This document shows, piece by piece, positions 32,055 through 45,900 of a stretch of DNA of 64,000 nt. Position numbers and translations under genes: made by a program. The stretch lies in contig JAGFBZ010001548.1 in assembly GCA_018398805.1 (NCBI GenBank), forward strand, positions 186,001 to 250,000. Reading direction: 5' to 3'. The stretch's first letter is position 1. Every line of letters starts with the position of its first letter. The notes under the pieces are model-generated. The model searched no databases. It had not been told where the DNA came from and saw nothing but the letters and a program-made list of their open reading frames with translations. Source of the stretch: Hirundichthys speculiger. Its lineage: Eukaryota > Chordata > Actinopteri > Beloniformes > Exocoetidae.

Positions 32055-32280
32055 GGATGGATGGCTGTAGCTCAGTTAATAGAGCGGATCGTCCAGTCAC
32101 TGTAAGATTGGCGGTTCGATCCCGGCTTCAACTGACCACATGTCAAAGTGTCCTTGGGCAAGACACTGAACCCCAACTTGCCCCCAGTGGGTCTGGCAGT
32201 GCCTTGCATGGCAGCAGCTGCCCACTGGTATACGATGGTGTGGATAAAGCAGTATATAAGTGCAGTCCATTTACCATTCT
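32055..32280 (+). mobile_element. tRNA-derived SINE, copy 2
   Basis: Same family as 30375-30612: TAGCTCAGTTAATAGAGC (A box region), GGTTCGATCCC (B box), 'gtccttgggcaagacactga', and tail 'gtgcagtccatttacc'. Preceded by GGATGGATGG. Confidence 0.85.
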
Positions 32281-35200
32281 TAACCAGGGTTTGAACTGGT
32301 GTGGGACATTTCTATAATAATAATAAAGACTGGCACTTCCACAGCAAAGGCTGCACATCGCCCATGGCAACCAATCATATTTGTTTTAATTCTGTTTTAC
32401 CTTTTGTTTTCTTGTGTGATTTCATGTTTGCATTACATGATGCAGAAAGCAGTGACAACTTCTTTTTTGCATAATCAGAGATCTGATTCTTTCCCCAACA
32501 TCAATTGGCGGTGTTACACCTGTGTTTGCTTCTGGAAATTCAGTAATGATTAGTCAATAATTTATGGTCGTTTTCCCACTGGGTTTTTGTCCTTTAGTGT
32601 AGAGTAGCTAGCCTCAGGCGTCTTTTACTGTCCCCTGTCCTTCAGTCAATTAATAATAAGATGGATTGGTAGATTAGATCTTCTGATAACATTCATCTGG
32701 CATTAAAAAACAAACAAACAAACAAACAAAAAAACAAAAACAAATGGAGAATCTCTTCCTTCATACACTCTTAACTCTTAGAGTTGCATCTGAAATCATC
32801 CCCTACTGAATATTCAGATACAGGGAAGACCTATGGAGGGGACTGTGAACTGAGCTCATCAGCAGAATGAACTTTTGGATGCTGCTAGCATTTTTGTTGA
32901 TTCTGTTCATCCTGTCACCGTTTTAATGATAAAACTTCATGGGTCACTGCCAAGTAATCGTGACCATTGGTTCTACATTACTTTTCATGATGCCACTATG
33001 TAGGGTGTAACTACTCTTGCTTCATATTCTGACAGAACAAGGATAATTGGGAACACACCATAAAGAGTAATATATAGTGAGTAGATTATTTTATACAGAT
33101 TTGGTTTGGGTGGTGTGTTCCTTTGCTCTTCTGTGGAAAACACAAATGTCTGCTTTGAGTCGGAGTGAAACTAAGAGTTAAACTAAGCTATTTCAACTAT
33201 TGCCTGTGCTTTTGATCCATGCTCTCTATCTTCTTTGACTCGTTGTCTGTGATTATATTTTTGTTGTTGAAATAAAACCTTAATTCTAACTCTCTGTTAC
33301 CCAGTGAACTCAAATAACTTACTTGTATCCTTTTATCCTTACTTGTAACCTTATATCACCAAGATATAAGGATTCATATTGTTAAAAGAAGCTCACATGT
33401 CCTATGATTAAACCTTAATTCTTTGATTTACCTGCTATGTCAGAATGAATATACCCAGTACTATAAGCAATGACTGATGATTAGGACATACTGAGCTGCT
33501 CACAGCTGGTGCTCCATCACAAAGAAATAGGTCATACAAAAGCTCTGTACTCAGGTGTATAGTGAAGCTTCTTGAAAGATTATTTTATTCAGGCCACAAC
33601 TCAGTCACACACTCACACACACTCACAACCTATTTTTCTTTTTCCAGATTCATATTTCAGAGAAGGCACAAGGGATTTGATCATTATGGGTTTCTTTGAT
33701 GGTGCATGTCTCTCCTTCTGATTACTACAGTAAGCCTTCTCTCACACTGGAAGTAATTAACCTAGTAAACCGAGATGAATTAGTGTGACCCCACTAAACT
33801 TAACCTTTTTTCATCAGTCATCTGGTATTTGAGGTGTTTGCAGATGACTGATGAAACTTTTCAAACTAGGTATTCCACTTTTGTGATCTTTTTAAAGCTT
33901 AAATGATGAGCTTCATCTGAGATTTTATCTATAAATTTCACACTATTCACCTTTCGCTATGATGATGATCACTTTCGGGATAAAATAAATCAGAATATAC
34001 AACTATCAGGCTAATTTTACTTGTAACTGTATGTTTTTACTTGAAAGGATTCAAACCCGGTCACAGAATCTAAAGCATTTCTTGATTTAAAATCAATCTT
34101 TGTTTCAAGATTACACCACTAGTCAGATTCAGGAAGACTGACTAGTATTTTAATTACTATACATATTAACCAATATTAATTCATCACATATAATCAATGT
34201 CATATGAATGCATGAATGTGTGTGTGAGTAAACCAGTGAGCAAACCTTTTAACAATAAACTGGTGGATCACTGAGTAGTAAATGTTGTTATATCAGTAAT
34301 ACATACAGTCATGTTTGGTGTTTGATGATATGATAATAATGCCTGACCTAAAAATAAGAATAAATCCTGATTTGAAATAACAGTAATACAATAATGTAAT
34401 AATCTTATCTGTGATGGATTGGAAACCTGCCTCTCACCTGCCAGTAACATTTGGGATCCAGACATACAGTGACACTGACTTTGATTTTAGGTTAATTTGC
34501 TAGATCTCTCATCAGATTCTAGCAAATTCTGATTCTGATTCAACCGTAAATTGAGAATGGAGAAAAATTCACAACTATTTGCAGCTAAGATATCCCAGGA
34601 GGAGGTCACCTCAACAAATTCTTGGCTTCTTGGTGTCTCCTTTCATCTCTGTTTACTTTTAGGTTTTTAAACACTGATATTAAGAACATTTATTGATGCA
34701 GCCAACTTTTTATTGATTTTTGCAAGTATTTTTTTTTTTTTTTTTGGAATGGCAGGTACTGTTGTTGCACTCATACATTCAACCAATCACTGTCTAATTA
34801 AGCTGTCCTGGTTACGGTATAATAATGTTATTTTGACCAATCCCCATGCTACTGCTTCACAGATGGTCATTTCATGCTGGGCAAGCTCCTACTCTTAAGT
34901 TGGAGCTCAAAAAGTAGTTCTATACTGTGGCACACAAACCAAAACGAATGGGGAACTTCTTCTAATTGTTATATGAATGATGAAAAAACTATTTCTACAA
35001 ATAGATTTTTAAATATCCTCCTTTATATCCTTTTGATTTATATGTCGGTGTTTACTACTTCTACACACCAGTTCACAATGAAAAAGTACACGATGCCTCT
35101 GTTGTTAAAAAGCAAACATCAGCAGAAGTCAAGAACACCTGGGATGCACATGATACTGACATGAAATCCTGTCTATATGTGCAGGAGAGGTAGGGAGCGT

Positions 35201-35769
35201 GGCAGGGAATGAAGGGTATGGCAAAGAAAGTTAAGCTCAGCAACTGTAAGCAGTATCACCTTTCTGCACAATCATCTTCAGCTTAGACACACACACACAC
35301 ACACAGAACCCCTCACACACAAAGTTCACAACACACTGATGCTGTCAACTGTGTGAGTGGTTTGTTTCTTCACACCAGAACAAATATTTCACATTGACCA
35401 AGCAAACAGTATGAACATTAAGACTGCTTACTTTCAATGTATTTATTATATCAAGTCTTAAAAGAGCACAAGGAAAACCTATGGAGGTGCTCTGTGAATA
35501 CATTTACACACATTTATGTAATTCTTCTGAATGCAATAACTCAAACAAAATCTCTTCAAACGACAGTCTATATCAAAACTAAATTCAGGCAGAATCAACT
35601 GATGAAATGTGAAAACCTTGAGGGATATTGTTGTCTGGCTGGTCTAAACTAAGAAAACATACATAAATAGATCTATATTATCTATATTCTATAACACAAG
35701 TAACAGTCAAGTAGGGACACTTTTTTAATAAAAAAAAAAAGAAAGAAGAAGCTAAACCAAAAGAAGGTC

Positions 35770-36770
35770 AATGGAGTTTGAGGGTCTGATGCGTCACATT
35801 GCTCTACCAGAATTATAAAACGTCAGCCGTGGTCAAGATGCGCATGCGCGCTATCGAAGCAGGTTTCTTCTTTTTCGGGGTACAAATTGGGCATTTGACA
35901 TTCTATAGAGTCTGAGGTTATTATTTCGAATAGACCGAATTTGACGTTAGCGATCAGTTAGGGCTCATAATCTACTCACTTCTACTTCTATTCCGTGTAT
36001 CTTCCAGGTGGTGCTGGAGGGGAGGAGGAGGAGGGAGAGGCGACCATAGGGGGTCTGCATAATATACCACCTTCCGAACACACCCTGATACACGCCCCCT
36101 CATGCGGTGGATTCCCCGTGCGAGTTGGCGTGTGTAGCCTAGACCCACATCTGGTAAACTAACTACTGCCGGAGTTATTTGGAGTTTAATCCTGTGGAGA
36201 TCCGCCACAGCATTAAAGCACTTGGAGGCCTGCTCTCCTATGCGGAAGATGCATGTGCAATGGATCCTTGTCATCTCAAGATCATGCTGCTTACCATGCC
36301 TGTTTCTCATCTTTTGCCCTGTAAAACGAGCATCCTCTCCTCCTTGCTTTCCTCCTGATCCTCGGCGTGTATAATGTCCCCTCCGGTGGGATCGGCTCGG
36401 CGGGATAGTCACGGTTATTCTCGGTGCAGTTCTGTCCTGTGAGCGGGATTCAGAAATTCACAGGGGTTGGATGTTAGCGCCTACAATTCCGGGAACCCGG
36501 TATGATGCGAGTCCGTTGGTACGTGCAGTCGGTGAAATCCGCATAGAATAAGGATAAACTACAACACACGGCTCACCCCCCCCCCCCCCCCCCCTCCCCC
36601 CCCCCCCCCCCCCCACCCCCTCTCTCTCTCTCTCACAGAGAAGCAGCCTCTTCCACACGCGCATGCAGCACAGGAGAGGGACGCAGAGCATACGCACGCT
36701 GCCTTGTCAGTGGTTCACCTGACTGCATCCGCTAATAGGAGTTCGAAGGCGTGAACAGCACAAACCAAAT
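35770..36770 (-). promoter_or_regulatory. epn3: CpG-rich epn3 promoter with noncoding first exon
   Basis: A roughly 1-kb stretch clearly richer in CpG than its surroundings (for example 'gcgcatgcgcgctatcgaag', 'gatcggctcggcgggat'), between the mycbpap stop codon and epn3. A good donor, AGAA|GTGAGTAG, on the minus strand ends a putative untranslated exon at 35980; its 5' boundary is not determined. Poly-C (36579-36615) and CT repeats lie inside. mycbpap ends only a few hundred bases upstream. Confidence 0.5.
36579..36615. repeat. Poly-C run
   Basis: About 35 C with one T and one A interruption, followed by CT repeats. Such a run is prone to length errors in sequencing. Confidence 0.95.
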
Positions 36771-36928
36771 ATTACGCAAGCACTTCTCAAAGAAAAAAAA
36801 AAGTGTTTTTTTTTTTTCCACATTTCATTTTACAACAAATAAGTCATTGATCCTACGTGAAAAGTTTTAAAACATCTTCGACTATATCTCCCTGTTCCTA
36901 ATAATAAGATGGATTCCTCCCTGTTGTG

Positions 36929-39900
36929 TCAGTTTTTTGTGTCCTGTCCGTCTCCCACAGTAAATTCATCCATGAGGTCACAGAGGTTTTCCAGTAGGTC
37001 CTCCATGAGAGCATAAACCTGCCAATAAAGCAAAGACACTGTTTTGTATATTCAGATTCAGTTTTGCTCTTTCATTTTTGTTTACATCTTGTTTGAATAT
37101 TAAGAGGGGGCTTCATCTGCATGACAGTTTTGAGTACTTAAGAATACATTTCTTGTATTCTGGTATTTACTTTTTTAAAAAAAATATTGATTTGTCATTT
37201 CTCTGCTTCTTTATTTAATATAAAACAGAAAATTTAAGGTGGTAGGTAACAATTTGAAACAGAAAAGTGGGTGTTAAGCATTGTGCATTGGTGTGTGAAG
37301 TTACATGTAACATTGTTTTAAGAATACATGTGTTTTTAAAACAGTTTTGCATGTGAAACATGGTTATGCAACTTGCCTTTCTATGCAGAAGCCTTCTGTA
37401 AGTGTACATTGTCTCTGGGACTACACTTTGGTCATCAGATAGTTGTTCAAAGATGTTTTCTGAACAGGTATTGATCGGTGTAAGAGACCCCTTTCCTTGC
37501 TTTTTTTTTGAGCGCTTCCCTGTGTCATCCTATGAGGGAGGGAGGTAACATGTTCAAGGTCAAACAAGCAGTTAATGATCTTCGAACAACATAATAAACA
37601 TCCCTTAAATTCTTATTGTGTGAATAGGACCAGGAATAATGAGGATGAGTAAATGGTGAGTGGGAGCAAGAAGGCAACCATGTGCTTTAAAATGAATGAG
37701 TGTTGATGTCATTTTTAGTCATTATCTCAGCCACTTTTTACCAAAAACTACTGCAGTGTCTTGGTAACCTATAGTAACCTCTTTGGGGTACAAAAATCTT
37801 AAGAGAAAGCATCAGTTTATAAATCAATGGGAAACAATTCAGAGTGGCTATTTTAGTATTGCAGATAATAAAATCTGACAAATATGCATATAGAAACAAA
37901 CAGATTGTTAAAAAGCTGATCCCAGTAAATCTCTCAATAGGATATTACAAACAAAAGATACTGTATAGTATTAAATATGTCAAATATACAATATTGTTTT
38001 CTGGGAAATATCTGAAAGAACATGATATCGCTGGTGTATAAATCAGAAAGAATTAAGCAATATGTAGTCAAGCTGTATTATGGTTATATGAAAAGACAAG
38101 AGAAGCTCCTTCAATGGCTAATGAATGATGGATGAATGAGCTCGTCTGAAGTGCTGAGAGTGACTCATGTTTGGATCAGCTGGAACACCAGATTCAGTGA
38201 TGTGCCCCTGACAAAACATAATGCTTTATTCATGCTCACAAATTAAAAAACTTTGTTTAATGACCTTGTACCACCCCTCATCCCCCTCCACAAATGCACA
38301 CACACACAGACGCCCGTATTCTGTACTCTGTTCAACTAAAGTACATTTTCTTCTCACCTTCGCTGGATTCTGAGTCATTGGTGGCTTGGACTGGCCTTTG
38401 TTGTCATCTTTGAATTTGGATCTCAATCCATCAACTGAGTCATCTCTTCTTTCTGCTTTTTTCTCATTCTTGTCATCTTTGTGTATATAACCATCCACAT
38501 CTAAAATGTAATGGCACAGTTGTAGGCAGAGTTGTAGGCAGATGTAGGCAGAGGAAATTTAAATAATAATGCAAATGTAATTACATGAGTTTTGAATGTA
38601 ACAGTAAGATATTTCATCTGACTCTGAAACTCTGAAAATTAGCAGTCCAGCTACATTCGTTTGGTGGAAGCAAAGGAACTTAAATCCAAAGTAACCTGTA
38701 TGCCTTCCATTATTGAGATTTAAACCTTACTTTTTTCAGTATTTGACATATTTGGCCAGATACTCTGACACGTTACCTCTCTGGTGGGGAAGGAGCCTGA
38801 GCTTGTGTCTGAGGTTTAGAGGCACCAATTAGAAATATCTGTGCTCACCTATGTCTTCTCAAGAAAGGGCTGGACCTTACTCCACTCTGGCATTGCCCAG
38901 GGTGAGAGACGGCAGGGGAGGATGCCAGTCAGACCAGTGTGGGAGGAGTTTAGTGAGACCATGGAAAGCGACTTTTGGTCAGCTCTAAGAAGATTCTGGC
39001 AAACTGTCAGACGGTCATGCGAGGAAAGCAGTGCTTCATCAACACTGTATGGGGATGGAGTGCTGTTGACCTCAACTGGAGATGTCATTGAATACTTTGA
39101 GGATCTTCTCAATCCCACCAACATGTCTTCCATGGAGGAGGCTGAGCCTTTGGACTTTGAGGTGGACTCACCCATTACTGGAGCTGAGGTGGTTAAGAAG
39201 CTTGGTGGATGAGATCTGCCCTGAGTTCATTATGGCTCTGGATGTTGTGGGACTGTCCTGGTTGACATGTATTTGCAACATTGCGTAGACATCAGCAGGA
39301 ATACCCCTGGATTGGCAGACTGGGGTGGTGGTTCCCCTTTTTTAGAAGAGGGACTGGATGGTGTGTTCCAATTGTAGGGGAATCACACTCCTCAGCCTCC
39401 CTGATAAGGTCTATGCAGGGGTGCTGGAGAGTTTGATCAATTATTAAATCTCAGATTCAGGAGGAACAATGTAGGTTTCGTCCTTGTTGTGGAACACTGG
39501 ACCAGCTCTATACCCTTTCTTGGGTCCAGGAGGTAGCATGGGAATTTTCCCAACTAGTCCACATCCTGTGGATTCATTTGGTCTACATTTCCTGTGGACC
39601 AGATCACATCCTGTTTTGTGGATTTGGAGAAGGCATTTGACTGTGTGCCTCAGGGTGTCCTGTGGGGGGTACTCCAGGGCCCGTTGCTATGCACTGCCAA
39701 GGTTCGAACCAGGAACGTTCTTGCTGTGAGGCAACAGTGCTAACCACCAAGCCACCGTGCTGTCCAACTTCCTTTCTTGATTTGATATATTTACATGTTT
39801 TAGTCCGGTTGTTTGTTTTTAGAAATCATAATGCTGAAGCTTTTTAGAGTAGGCAGTGTGTATTTTTTTGGACACTGAGATGATTGATTGATGTTACTTT

Positions 39901-42900
39901 ATGTCACGTTATGACCCTCCCACTATCTGATAAATATCAAATGCTAAGCTGTGTGCATGGTATGATGTGAGAGGCCTTAGGGTGGCTACAGTAACTCTGA
40001 TTTGTGGTATTATGACTCATTCCACACCTCTTGATTATTGCTGTAATCTTGAATGATGCTTTGCTAGTCACCGGTGTTTTTTGTACTCATTCTCATCTAT
40101 ATGATGTCTCACAAACTGAATTTGTAATTCTGAGTTTGTATTTTCATTTGTCATTGTTCTTAATTGCTTGTTATTGATTTTTAATATAGGAAATTATCAT
40201 CTTGTCAACTTAAAAATAATGCAGATATGAGACATGATGCAATTTTGAATCTTTTGACATTTAAGTAACACTAAGAATAGCTCATTACTATTTCATTCTG
40301 TATGCCTGAGCCAAAATATGTGAGTCTCACCAGCAGCAAAGATTGTTGATTCATTATTTTCATCAGTCCATCTCTCTTTCTCTGGAAGGCCCAGCAGATG
40401 TCTAAGCCTTAGAGCCTCATCACTCATTGTATCCAGTAGTTTCCTCCACAGCTGCTGCCTGTAGGGGGCACCACACACCACCATTACAGAGAGGCTTGTA
40501 GCATTGAGTGCATGTAGAACATAGCTTTATGTGCTAAAAACGATGCCTGAATCATGTATGCTTTTGATTTACCCCATAGTGACAGCTGTGAGCTGTAGTT
40601 GTTTTAGTACAGAAGGTTCAGACAGTTGCCAAAGCAGAGCGCTGAGCTCAGCTAGGCTGCCATCTCTGATGGAGGAATCCAGACATGGTCCCTCGTGGGA
40701 CAGAGTAAGCACAGCCTTAAGTACAGGGGAAAAAAACAAAACAAAACAAAAAAACAGGTTGAAAAATAAACTATCTTGCTTCTTTCATCAGTCACCATAA
40801 TATGATAAACATACATACGCACATAATTTAAGAACACTGCAATGTCATCTTTCTTTCTTTAAACTAATTATGACAAAGTATCTTATGACCATTAAAATGT
40901 TTTGATTACCTGTCGGAGTGTGTCAACAGAAAGATCCCATGTGTGTCCTGGCTTGACTTTTTGCCACATTCTCCTTAAGGGTTCCACTGGATTATTAAGG
41001 TCCTGAAACTAAAACCATGGATAAGGTTTCATAAATTGTCAGTTTAAGAGTGACATTTTAAATGAGGTGTATGAACATGTGACAACAAGACTCAAACACT
41101 GATAGTTTTGTAGCTGAACATGTTGGTGCTCAGGCTGGAAAAAAAAGGTTAGCCAAAAAAGGGTATAGACTTCATAAATTCTAGATAAACCGCAAAAAAA
41201 TGAATTCGTTTTGACACCATTGTTAGCCTCTGCTGTAATGGTCAACAAACAAAGAGCTCTCCAAGAGTTGAGCGTGGATTAGTCTGCAAGGTCACAAAAA
41301 ACATGAGATAACTTCTAAGCATCTTAGGAGCTCTTAAATGTACTATTATTAATGTCCACAAATCCATGACCAAGGTGACACTGAATAGCATTGGTATACA
41401 CGGAGCATACCATGAAATGAAATGAACAATGAAAGATACTACTCTCTTAAAAGAACTTTGCCATCAGTTTGCATTTTGCTAAAGATCACATGAGGGTTAA
41501 GAGGAAAATGTTTCATGGATGGCTGGTTGAGTTTAAAATAAAAATGTGTGAAGTGCTATGTTTGCATAATCAAAAACACTGCATTCAAGCAGTGTTTTTG
41601 ATTATGCTGAATGCTATTTAGTTTTTCAAGCAATGTGATGGCATATATCATATTTTAGGCCTTACTTTCTGCATCTGGACCACGATGACTTGTCATCACT
41701 GATGGAGCAATGAATGTTCAATTAAACTGGAAGATTATTATAGTACACAATACACAATACAACAACACATGTTTAAATACATCACCGAGTAACTGCTTGC
41801 TGTGTCAAGTTATAAATCTATACTGACATTCTTCCTACAACCCAAGGCCTCTTTTCATAAGTTCTCTGTTTGAGACATGGATGTACATACATTAGCATGC
41901 CTTCCTTTCTTTTTAGGAGTTAATTTCTAGGTTTTCATCCAAAGAGTAAAATCTGACCTGGCCTAAAACCTGCCCCTGTAACAGGAAAATTTTAAGTTCA
42001 CAAATCTTCAAACATCATTGCAGGGATAAGGAGAAACTCCCTATCACAGCCTAGGACAATAATTGTCATTGCCAGTCATCCTTACATGGTGTATGTCCTT
42101 TTTTTTTTCTTCTCTGAAGGATGAGGGGCAGACCATTTCACCCATTGTGGTAATAAAAGAGTCCAATATGAGAGGCTTTAAAAGCTGTAATTGTCACTAT
42201 CAGATAATAATAGTGATAGTGATCCAAGTCTATTTGGAAAAAGAGCCATTTTTTACAATTACAGATGCGATGACCTATAATAAGAGTTATTTTTACTCCA
42301 ATGTCTGGCTGTTCCATTTAATAATATTATATATATAAATCTGTTTTTAATAAAACAAGCACAGGAAACTTTTTGAACAGAACTGCTCTGTATTCACATT
42401 GCATTGCATTTCCATTTACATATAACCTGTACAGCACAGAATTCAGATGCAACTGTGGCTGCATTTTGATATTGGCAGTGATTATCTAATATGTAATAAT
42501 GAGTAGCCACAAATTATGACAAAAATATTTGAAGCTACCAAATAGCTGGGTTTGGGAGAAGGAGCTACTATGAGCTTATTACACCCTGATCGACAGCCAC
42601 TAAAATGTCAAAACAAACCACACAATGAATGTGTTCATTACTGGATCATCTCACAATGAATCAAGTGCTGTGCCTAATATTAATTCTGAAATAGAAAAAG
42701 TCAAAGTGTATGACACATAAGGACAACAAGAAAATGGGCTACCCTGATGCACCTTGAACAATGTGCTTGAAAACAAAATGTGCAACAAGGAGGATTAGAG
42801 CAAAGAATAAATAAATGTAGAAACATTATTTTGCTAAATGCTGAGAAAGGGTTAGGTAGATGCTTTTATCAGTATTCACCTTGGGGTTTTTGATCCCAAA

Positions 42901-45900
42901 CACTTGTTCTTCAGTGATATAAAGTTCTGGAGGTGAAGTGGGTCTTTCCGGGCTGTGGACCCCCTGCAGCACCTCATACACTATTGAACGACATATCATT
43001 TCTGCAACTTTCTTTTCCAGCTTGGTCTGCTCATGTATACACAAAAATAAATACAGAGAGAAAACAATTAATTATTATCTCTTTCATCTGTCCATTGCCA
43101 TGCCTTTTTGTCTCTGTTAGATGCAATTTAATTTAACAGTAAAATTACCTCTAAAAAGAGCCTTAGATCTGCAGTTTTGTCCTGGTACAGAGCCACTCCT
43201 GTCAACCTAAACTGCATGGATGCTCCTTGCATCAATACAGGATGGGTGTTAAGCTGCCAAAGTTCAGTTCTGACACCTGGAATATTTGATTTAAATACAA
43301 ACTCTAACTGCTGGGTTTTGCAGGGAAGGATCACCCCTGGACAGGAAGCAAAATGTGAGAAAAGAAAAACAAGCAGGTTGAATGCTTATTCAATGATAGA
43401 AAGGACTGGCGTGTGGACAAACAACATGTGACACACAAAAGGTGACAGCAGGTGTTTCATGATGTTTGTGTATATGTACCAGGAGAAGCATTGAAGTAGA
43501 AGGCCATAGTCTTGGTTTGTGAATGCAGGTGGGTGAAGCTTTGTGAACCTCTAATCTGCTGCCAGCTGTAAAAAATAGCTGTACTGCCTTCGTTGTGTAG
43601 CTCCAAGGATGATGAGGCTATTTCTCCTGGCAAGGCCTCAAAGATAACTGGGATACTGATTCCTACTTCTCCCTAATCAAGAAAAGGCATGTGTGAATTT
43701 TGAAAATATGAATTTTATCAATATCACAGATCTGTGAAACTACAAAGAAACATAGACTGAGTTTTGTTTTATATATATGAACTTTAACCAGGTGGATTAA
43801 CTAGTACATTTACTTTTAACAAGTACCTTTAACCTGAAAAATAATGATTTTGTTGTCAACAAAGGTTGAGTTGCTTAGTAAGAAAATGAATGTGTTTTTG
43901 TGTGTGCTTGTGTATTTACATAATTTCATCAGAACAGCTACAGAGCCATGTTATACTGTCACACTGCTGTAAGGATAAAAGATATCATGAAAATGTCAAA
44001 GGTTTATTCCTTGACATGCTTTTTATGATTGTTTGTTCTCATTAAATGCCTTTCTATATATGTAGGTTTTAAGATTTTTTAATGTTAATTGTCTGAAGGA
44101 ATTACTGAGTTTCATTGAAATATCATTTGTGGAAAAGTTAGCTTCTGGGAGTGTGCTGATTAGTTTTAACATGTTCGAATAAGCTCCAGTCAAGTTTACT
44201 TTCTATGAATCAATCAATACCAATAGGATGTATCTATCTATAAGAATTTTAACACTGTTGTCAATGACATATTTTTATATTTGACTTTTAATCAATTTGC
44301 TAAGATTTTGAACTATTTTTCTGTATAGATTACCCACAAATGATAATCTTTTTCATCAAAATTAAATCTCCAATTTTATAACACAATACTTATTACCTCA
44401 GGCACAGACCAATAGTTTTTCCGTGCTAGATACCATACTGCTGCGAAGTACTTTGTGTCCTGGATCTTTTTGTACTCTGCTCGCTATTCCTATGGTAGCC
44501 TGGTGTGAAAAAGATGGAGGAGTTTCTGAAAAAATCTCTGATTTGGTGTGGTGAGTGGGAGTGGTGAAGCCTTAACGAATGGGATTGATTAAGCTCTGAC
44601 AAGGGGGTGTGATTAAGGCGTGGTCTGAAAGGAAAGCATTTTTCTCATCACTAAAACATTATTCCACTTGCAGCAGCCGTGGAAGAGGGAGGTGATTTTT
44701 TTCAGAAACCTTCTCCATGAAAAACTAATGATGATTCTAAGGCAAGTTTTTGCCATATCTGAGTGGAAGATCACACGAGTTTTGAGTAAGGAGGGGTGGG
44801 TGAATGTGTATGTGTGTGTAGGTGTGTGTGTGTGTGTGTGGTGGGGGGGTAGGAGCAGCAGAGGAGAGAGGAGGACAACACAACGACTACTACTACAACA
44901 GATGTTTGTCTGTGTGTTATTTAGGGCCCGAGCTTACACCTCCTGCTACCCAATACCCACTACCTACAAACTGCAGATTTAGGAGCCTCTGCCAACCGCT
45001 AATGCAATCTTCCGCTCCCAAAAGCTGCCACCCATTATGCCGACTCCCTCAAGCACATTGTGGGCGTGGCAATGGGCGTGTCTCTTGCGCTTTCCACATA
45101 TTCGGTATCTTGCAGTACCTGTATCTCGCAGATTTTGGGTAGTGGGTGGTCTGACCACCCATTACCCAATACCCAAAATCTGCGAGACACCAGTACCGCA
45201 AGATACCGAATTTGTGGAAAGCGCAACCGGCATGTCAGCGCGTAAAAGAGCGCGTCCAAATCCCGTCATTGCACGTCCACCCAGTCACATGTGGACTGTA
45301 CAACCGGCTCTAGCTCTCGATTATGCATCACTGTATTACTTGCTTACGTTTTTATTCTCTTAAGGGCAGAATATTTCTGTACAGCTGTGGCATGATCTCA
45401 TTCAGATGTTTGCTGTGGAGGAAACGAGGAGATCACAGAACACTGTTGTGGAGTTTCTTGTACTGTGCTCGTATCCCTCTGACCCTCTCCTTGCGCACCG
45501 GAACACCTGAGATACGCTCAGTGGTAGAAGGTAGATGTCATCATACCTGTTCCTCTGGCTTAATGCTCATCCAATGATCCGTTCTGCAGTATTTTAAAAA
45601 GCACCGCTCCCAGCGGCTGTGCGTCTTGGCGCAGCTGTTCGTCTTGATGCGTCTGGCGCAGGGGATATGTTCAAGATAACTAGAAAAGTTATGGATGGAT
45701 TTTGATGACATTTTCAGGAGTTGTCAGAAATGTCAAAAGGAAGAACTGATTTATTTTGGGTGTGATCCGGAAGAAATCCTGGATTTTGGATCACTTTCAA
45801 ATTTTCGCTAACATTGCGCTGTTTAGTTGTTTCTTGAACCCTAAAGCAACCACAACTGTTGTGCTTGGCGGAGGTCTGTGCTCTCCAATTGCTTTTCTAG

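Larger units (their letters stand above)
31334..35970. other. epn3 first intron
   Basis: Apart from the SINE at 32055-32280 and a GC-richer unassigned open stretch at 31785-32045, this holds ordinary AT-rich sequence and short simple repeats (for example CAAA at 32706-32745 and CA at 35287-35305). No other exon was recognised on either strand. Confidence 0.5.
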
